Source: Mucor racemosus
Taxonomy: Eukaryota > Mucoromycota > Mucoromycetes > Mucorales > Mucoraceae
Length of the DNA: 64,000 bases
Direction: 5' to 3'
Assembly (NCBI GenBank): GCA_027405735.1
Contig: JAPEHQ010000001.1
Coordinates: 7,006,001-7,070,000, forward strand
Shown here: one piece after another, positions 57,603-64,000 of the stretch
How positions within the stretch are numbered: position 1 is the first letter of the stretch
How the letters are laid out: each line of letters opens with the position of its first letter
Notes under the pieces: generated by a model
What the model was told of the DNA's origin: nothing
Database searches by the model: none
What the model saw: the letters and a program-made list of their open reading frames with translations, nothing else
Position numbers and translations under genes: made by a program

Positions 57603-59481
57603 ATGATGATTGAAAACACTTTACAAAGTTACAATAAAGCGATTGAGAAGGCACTTTTGGTGGTACGGAAGAACAAAACTTCTTTTATTGGTATGGCTAT
57701 TTTCTGTTTGGTACTTCAACAGGTTTATGCTTCATTTACTGTACAACCAAAGCATCTCCGTCAATATCCGAAAGTATCATTTCTTTCAATGATCAGATCA
57801 TTTTACATTAAAGAATCAGTAGTTAATCGTACCAAAAGATTAATTACTCCTCTAACTAATGCAGGACACAGCTTTTATGTCGTAAGTTCTTTTTGTATAT
57901 ATATCTCCTTGAGTCAAATTTAATTTATCCTGATTTAGTGTCGAATCCCTTTGGATTGGACTATATTTGTTACTGATCCAATTGCTGCTAAAACACTATT
58001 GCTGAAAACTGAGAATTTTCCTAAATCTAATGCAATTTTTGGTGCTTTGGGTGATTCCAGCCCTATAGTCAAATTTTTGGGTAATCAAAATGTAGCTGTA
58101 TCCAATGGCGAAGTATGGAAAAAGCAGCGAAAGGTATTATTATGTTTATTTATTCTACACAACTTACCTCTAATTGCGTTTGTTTATTTATAGATCATGA
58201 ATCCTGCTTTCCAACGTTCACAGCCAGTCAGGATGTTTGGAAACGTGATGCCTGATTTATTTACCTTGATTGATCAGGATCCAGAACATGTTTTTATAAC
58301 CCCCAGGATGAAATCATTCGCGCTTGATGCCTTGGGCTTATCAGCATTTGGCTTTAATTTTCAATCTTTGAAAGGCGATCCGGAAGGTTGGACAAGCAAA
58401 TATAACATTGTTGTCTCAGCTTTGTTTAATCCATTTGTTAATCTTTTCGCTAAATATGATTTTTTGATCAAATATATTTCCCCTGAAAGAAGAAGAGTTA
58501 TTAAAGCAACTGATGAGTTTAATCTCATGTTGAGTGATTTAGCTGATAAAAGAAGACAGGAGATACTCGATGGTGAAACAAAAGACATTCCAGATCATGA
58601 AAAGGATTTGCTTACTTTGATGATTGAAGCTGATATTCGCGAGGGAATAAAAACGACCACTACAGAATTAAGAGTATGTATTGTGTATTTCCTTATTTTT
58701 ATTTACAAAACAAACTAATACTTGATGATATATAGCACAATATTGCCCTTTTCTTTTTAGCTGGTCATGACACTACTGCAAATGCTCTTGCACTTTGTCT
58801 ATATAACCTTGCTAAACACAAGGTAAATATCTATGTGTATATTCATACACATATAAAACCCATTTTGACATTTGAATTATAGCATGTCCAAAAGAAGGCT
58901 CGTCAAGAAGTATTAGATATTTTAGGTGATGATCCTTATGATGTAGCTCCAACAGCAGAGGATTTAAAGAAAATGAATTATATCAATATGGTTATCAAGG
59001 AGAATCTTCGAAGAAATGGGCCGGTAGACAACTTGATACCAAGAAATACTCAACAAGATATTGATTTAAATGGTACAATCATACCAAAAGGATCCAGAAT
59101 TAGTGTCAACGTAACTTCTATTCATATGAATCCTAAACTTTGGCATGACCCCGAAAGCTTTATTCCTGAAAGATTTGAACGAGGAGGAGAATTTGATGGT
59201 CATGATGGTTTCACATGGATTCCTTTTAGTAATGGCTCTAGACAATGTATTGGGCTCAATTTTAGTTTGACAGAGCAAAGAATAGTTTTAGCCATGTTAT
59301 GTAAGTCTTTTTTGCTTGTAGATCTGATTCAATTGACCAACTGTTTTCTTTTTACAATACAGTGAAACGATATGAAATTGATATCCCAAAGGATTCAATC
59401 CATTACGATGAAATCGTATTTGATAAAGCATTTACTTTTGCTCCAAAATCACTTGAATTAACCTTTAAAAAACGTTATTAA
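57603..59481 (+). CDS. Cytochrome P450 monooxygenase, 525 aa, 6 exons
   Basis: Haem-thiolate oxygenase, anchored to the ER by an N-terminal hydrophobic helix (about residues 31-48, FIGMAIFCLVLQQVYASF). Exons 57603-57881, 57939-58133, 58194-58673, 58736-58822, 58883-59300 and 59363-59481; all in phase. Motifs in order: I-helix AGHDTTAN (about 327), ENLRR as the K-helix ExxR (about 388), PERFER, and haem loop FSNGSRQCIGLNF with the cysteine ligand at about residue 468. The layout resembles the CYP4/CYP509-like families common in Mucoromycota; substrate unknown. The stop codon is about 210 nt before the ATG of the next gene on the same strand. ENLRRNG in place of the usual ETLRxxP is a minor oddity. 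Confidence 0.94.
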
Positions 59482-59693
59482 ATAAATCAATGTCATTCTC
59501 TTCAAATGCATTTCATTTGGGAGTTCTAAATGTGAACTTCTTCTTCTTCTTTCTACAAGTGGTCCTTCTGCGTCATCTTGTCATATATTGCTCCTCCGCT
59601 TTTACCTATCCACAACCTAGATGTTCATTAATAGATTTCAATCATTTAAAGTTTTTTTTTTTTCATAGATATACGCGTTTTCATTCAATAATT

Positions 59694-59936
59694 ATGCAAC
59701 GAAATCTACTATATTTACAGCAGCAGCAACAAGCAATGGCTCGTCAAGTTCAACAACAAAGAGCTGCTGCTGCTGCTGCATCTACTGGAGGCAATGGTGC
59801 GCTTTTGAATATTCCAACGGACCCGATGAATTCATTATGGGCACAACAACAAATTGAACAACAAAGATTACCACATCAACAAATTTCGTTGCAACAACAA
59901 CAGCAACAACAACAACAACAGCAACAACAACAACAG

Positions 59937-59967
<31 letters not shown>

Positions 59968-61888
59968 GCCAACAACAACAGTTAGAAAATGAAAATAGAA
60001 TTAAACAGCAAAAACTTCAGCAACAAAGGATTGCATCCATGTATATGCAACAAAGAGATGCTCAACCACAACCACAGCCTCAACCACAATTACCACCACA
60101 ACCGCCACAATTAGCGCAACGATTATCGTCCACTACACAATCCCAACATTCTGCTACACAACCTATAATCCCTCCTGCCAATACAATCATTGTAAAGAGT
60201 AAATTAGAGCAAAAGAATTTAGATCTTTATTTAGGTCGTGATCAACAATATCAAGTAACATTAGACACTCAACATAAAAGACATATGGAATTAGCACAAT
60301 CAAAAAAGCATGAAATTGACATTGCAAATAATGAGCGAAGAGTTAGATCACAAAATAGAGGCATTTCAACATTTGGGAAAGGTTATGATGGGTATGGTAA
60401 TGGTAGAACAAGTTCAAGTAGTCATGGAAGAATTTTATTTCCTGGAGATAAGAAACGTAAAAGACATCATCAAGCAATTAAAATATCGTATCAACATTGC
60501 TTAGAGCAAGCAAACAAGGAGGAAATGTTGGTGCCAATTCGTTTGGATCTCGAAAATGAAGGATATAAAATTAGGGATACATTTACTTGGAATATGAATG
60601 AATCATCAATTACACCTGAACAGTTTGCTGAAATTACCTGTGAAGATTTACGCTTACCAACGACTGTGTTTTCCTCACTTATATCAACTAGCATCAAGGA
60701 GCAAATTCAAGAGTATTTTTTGAATGCTTCAAGCATGATAAATGATAACCAAGATGAAGAATCAAATCAGTTGAATCCATATGACAAGTTTGTACAATGC
60801 AAAAAGCAAAAGATTGAACTCGACAATGACGATAACACCAACAATGAAAATAAAAAAATAGAATTAAGAACCATCATTAGATTGGATATCATAGTTGGGA
60901 ATAGAATTTTAAACGATCAGTTCGAATGGGATATTACATGTAAAAAGAATTCACCCGAATCATTTGCAGAAACTATGGCCACTGATTTGGGATTAGGCGG
61001 TGAATTCAAGTAATTGTACTGCATATTATTTATTTTACACATGTTTGCTAATCAAATATTATAGAACTGCTATTGCTCATTCTATTCGAGAGCAAGTTTA
61101 TGTATTTATCAAATCACTACTATTAACAGGTTATGAATTTGGTGATGGTCCAGTAGAAAATGATGAATTGAAGCGTAGTTTCTTGCCTGCTATTCGAAAT
61201 GTTATTAGAGATTATAATGCCGTAGAAAGGTTCACCCCATCATTAATAGAGGTGACTGATGCTGAAATCGCAAAAATTGAAAAGGGTAGAACTAGAGAAT
61301 CGAGACGAAAGAGAAGAGGTGTGCGTAACAGAAAGGGTGCAGCATTACCTGATCGTGAACCTGTGCCTACCTATCGTACTATCTTTGCTTCGCCGCCAGA
61401 GCATGAAATGACTGACGATCAATTTTTAAAAAGTATGCAAACAACGCAAGATGCATCTGCACACAGTCAAAGAAGAAGCGCAATGAAGGCTCGTATGAAT
61501 ATTGCGGCTGAAGCAGCTGGTGTCTCCTTAACCTCAGGTCAATTAGTTGCTAATAATGAAGAGAATCTATCAAATGTTGACCAAATAACTCGCCCAATTC
61601 CTAGTAAGTTTGGAGATAATATATGTTTTCTTTTTTATATTAACTGCTTATTAAAAAGGCAAAATGCTGGACGCTTCTTGGAGATGTGCTGATTGTGATT
61701 GTTCGCCGTTTATGACTACAATCATTCGTGCTGGACCAGCGGGTGACAAAACCTTGTGTAATGCTTGCGGTCTGTACAGATTTAAGTATAATAGCATTCG
61801 TCCTCAAAATTATATGGATAAAGAGATAAAAAACGATATACCACATCTTAATGACTGGAAAAATTACATGGCGGGATATAGAGCATAG
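59694..61888 (+). CDS. SNF5/SMARCB1-type chromatin-remodelling subunit with C-terminal GATA finger, 694 aa
   Basis: Core subunit of a SWI/SNF or RSC-type remodeller, nuclear. Exons 59694-61009, 61065-61603 and 61659-61888. The N-terminal region is Gln-rich, with a 25-Gln tract at about residues 67-91. The SNF5 domain has its two repeats, MLVPIRLDLENEGYKIRDTF (from about 278) and RTIIRLDIIVGNRILNDQFE (from about 391), followed by SFAETMATDLGLGG and SIREQVYVFIK. A basic linker (RRKRRGVRNRKG) leads to a GATA-type zinc finger C-x2-C-x20-C-x2-C near residues 626-655 (CADC ... CNACGLY). SNF5 plus GATA is known in Sfh1/Snf5 proteins of filamentous fungi. The frame continues upstream of 59694, but there a poly-T plus CATAG acceptor-like site suggests a spliced leader, so the first good ATG is chosen. 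Confidence 0.92.
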
Positions 61889-62509
61889 AAGAAAGTATTT
61901 ACACACTCAAAGAAAAAATAAACCATCTTGATCAATCGATCAATAATAACTTGAGATACATGTTCTCAGATTTTAAGAAATCATTTGCCTGCTTACATAC
62001 TTTTAAGCGAACTGTTGCAAATTTAATTCTCAAAAATTTGGAATATACACATCATCATATTCTTTCCACACAATGGAACGTGATAATGCCGTTGAGATGT
62101 TCATAATTTCATGTTCTAAATGCGAAAAACAGGAGATAAAAAGAACGATTTAAGATTTGACAGAAAAACAAATTATGTATTAAAATGATGTTTGCTTATT
62201 AATTTCGGTAGTTGTCAGTGCCATATACAGTATATATGCTGGTTTAGGCTGATATAACGCTATATATTCTGGCTTGAATGGTCTGCTAAGCCACAAATCC
62301 TACTTAAAAAATGGGCGTTTGATCTCTAAAATTTAACCAGCAAACCAGCGTAATGCTAAAATATTAACTATCGATACTATTGCAGCTGCAATATATATCT
62401 TGAAAATTTCAGCCCTTCTGGTACAATATTCATTGATTAAAAATATTTTTCCAGCTGTTTTATTTCTTTCAGCAGAGGAAGAAAGTTTTTTTTTTTAAAA
62501 AAAAATGTA
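61889..62509. other. Intergenic, 620 bp
   Basis: 3' flank of the SNF5 gene. A diverged R2-like string lies near 62305. No gene. Confidence 0.45.
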
Positions 62510-62968
62510 CAGTCGTGGTTCGATTTAGTGGAATTTTTGGGAAGGAGAAAAGTGTCCACTAAATCGAACTTTCCACCAAATCGAATAAATCATTTTCCGT
62601 AATATTATTGAATCAAAAATGAGAATAAAAAAGTATTGCTAGTTTATAGTATTAAATAACACTGTTAATCAAGGCTGTTCACATTCGAGCAACTGAATTA
62701 AACAGAGGGTAACTAGAAATTTAATAAAAAACTGAGGTAATAAATTAGGCACGTGGTTTGATTATTCTCCATATTTCTTCTAATTTTATGGCTACCAGAT
62801 CAAGCTATTACCGGCTAAATACAGTTTTATCCAATGAAGTTTGTATTTTATTAATATAGTGGACTGGGAGAAACGAAATTGTCTACTACTATCCACTGAA
62901 TCGATTCAGTGGATTTAGGCAGTAAAATTACGAAAAATAAAACGGAGGATTTCAAAGTGTCCCTTAAA
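62510..62968. mobile_element. Second MITE copy, inverted and truncated
   Basis: Reverse-complement relative of 41351-41846. Its left end has CAGTCGTGGTTCGATTTAGT after a TA; the far end stops about 50 bp short of the expected terminal repeat and runs into R3. The internal 24-bp palindrome is kept. Confidence 0.82.
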
Positions 62969-62974
62969 CATGAG

Positions 62975-63605
62975 CCCAACGCTAAGCCTGTATGTGCAGA
63001 ATAATTATAAATTCTGCCCGTGTGAATGACATTAGTCCCATGTGTGCATAATAGTAGAATTGCCCATCATAAACATACCATTATCCCTATTTGCATATAA
63101 TAATAAAATCTGGCCATGAGCCCATGAGCATAATGAGCTGATCGCATGGGCACAAATTGGTCTGTACATGAGCATCGTCGTGCCGTTCTCGAAATTCCAT
63201 TGCATTTTTTCACTGGAATGGGATTTTAAATTACATTTGTTTTTATTTATATAGATTATAGACAATACAATTTAATACGTTGTTGATGTAGAGCAATACA
63301 TGCAAGAGCCAGTATAGCTACGATCAAAACGGTGGTTATTAGGCAAGACATTAGATTACTCTTTTTTTTTGTTTCTATATCATTTAAAATTTTATCAGTT
63401 TTCTGGAACATTTTGTGAGTTCGTAGCCAGTTCTAGCTTTTCACTAAGTAAATATAAATATCATTGCCTTCGGTTTGATCTGGTAATCAACAAGAAATAC
63501 GTCAAATAATACAGTAGTAAATAATGATATTTGATCTTAGAATGCGGTTAAATGAAAATATCAGTCTCTAATATAGACTGCCTATATTAAAATCATTAGT
63601 CCTTT
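62975..63605 (-). repeat. Dispersed repeat R3, copy 2
   Basis: Inverted counterpart of 42895-43790, sharing the ordered blocks listed there, directly abutting the truncated MITE. In copy 1 the MITE and R3 are about 1 kb apart and in the mirror orientation. Confidence 0.72.
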
Positions 63606-64000
63606 ATACAGTAAACAACTTTGTTATTTACTAAAAATATAAAAATAAAAACAGTAGAAATACAATTATAATTAGCTAAGATTTTTATTACAAAAGATTT
63701 CTGAAGATTTAAAATAATTGAAAAAGTATGAGGGTATTTATAGTGATTTGGATAGCTTGATACCATCAGACTTGAATGGATGTATATTTAGTAATCTTCT
63801 AGTTTTGAGTACATTGTTATGGATTTAATATTTTAAGGGGTAAATTACATAGAGCATTGACCATAAAGGATTGATGTCAGGTGTAACAATATCGGCCTTT
63901 AGGGAAATGGTTGTTTTGTTTATTATTGTTATATCTATTTTATGTAATCTTGAATTAAGGGGTAATTTTTATATGCTTGAATCTTATTTATATTGATAGT
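63606..64000. other. Window end, intergenic
   Basis: AT-rich, no gene or repeat boundary that I can support. Confidence 0.4.

Noticed and set aside
57254..57619. 121-codon minus-strand frame upstream of the P450
   Set aside because: Overlaps the P450 promoter and start; low-complexity and unsupported.
59490..59693. 68-residue N-terminal extension of the SNF5-GATA protein
   Set aside because: It covers a poly-T/CATAG acceptor-like stretch and translates to FFFFF-type sequence; likely 5' UTR.

Overview
The window looks like nuclear DNA of a fungus, most likely Mucoromycota (Mucorales-like). It is AT-rich. Genes carry many short introns (about 45-105 nt) with GT...AG borders and TACTAAC/CTAAC-like branch sites, and the gene set is fungal: a sugar porter, a SER3/33-type phosphoglycerate dehydrogenase, a MET2-type homoserine O-acetyltransferase, a PRS1-like PRPP synthetase, cytosolic GlnRS, a P450 and an SNF5 protein fused to a GATA finger. 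Species cannot be told from the sequence. No tRNA, rRNA or CRISPR was recognised. All splice models were read by eye: every junction keeps frame, but none is tested against RNA.

Layout. 1-8.1 kb is an AT-rich dispersed repeat (called R1 here) split by a complete 6.35-kb hAT transposon with an intact transposase. 8.1-10.7 kb is intergenic. 10.9-12.7 kb is a sugar transporter. 13.9-16.3 kb holds a decayed coding relic and a second, inverted R1 copy. 18.6-20.1 kb carries two small unrecognised genes. 22.7-26 kb is a divergent amino-acid pair (serine synthesis / homoserine acetylation) sharing one promoter. 27.2-33.0 kb is a head-to-tail pair of Crypton-type tyrosine-recombinase transposons, inserted in a third R1 copy. 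36.8-40.2 kb holds a membrane kelch protein and a Ser-rich orphan. 41.3-46.2 kb is a repeat nest: a TA-flanked MITE, repeat R3, and a fourth R1 copy with a putative solo LTR and a hAT MITE. 46.5-52.5 kb is a compact housekeeping block (HAD phosphatase, PRPP synthetase, GlnRS). 55.1 kb has a small zinc-ribbon protein, 57.6-61.9 kb a P450 and the SNF5-GATA gene, and 62.5-63.6 kb second copies of the MITE and R3 in inverted orientation.

The strongest non-routine signals are the two autonomous transposons whose boundaries can be proved inside the window, because R1 copies serve as empty sites. The hAT has an exact 8-bp target duplication and two large CTCGA-rich subterminal arrays. The Crypton pair has three copies of an 11-bp junction core, as expected if a circular element integrated by site-specific recombination.
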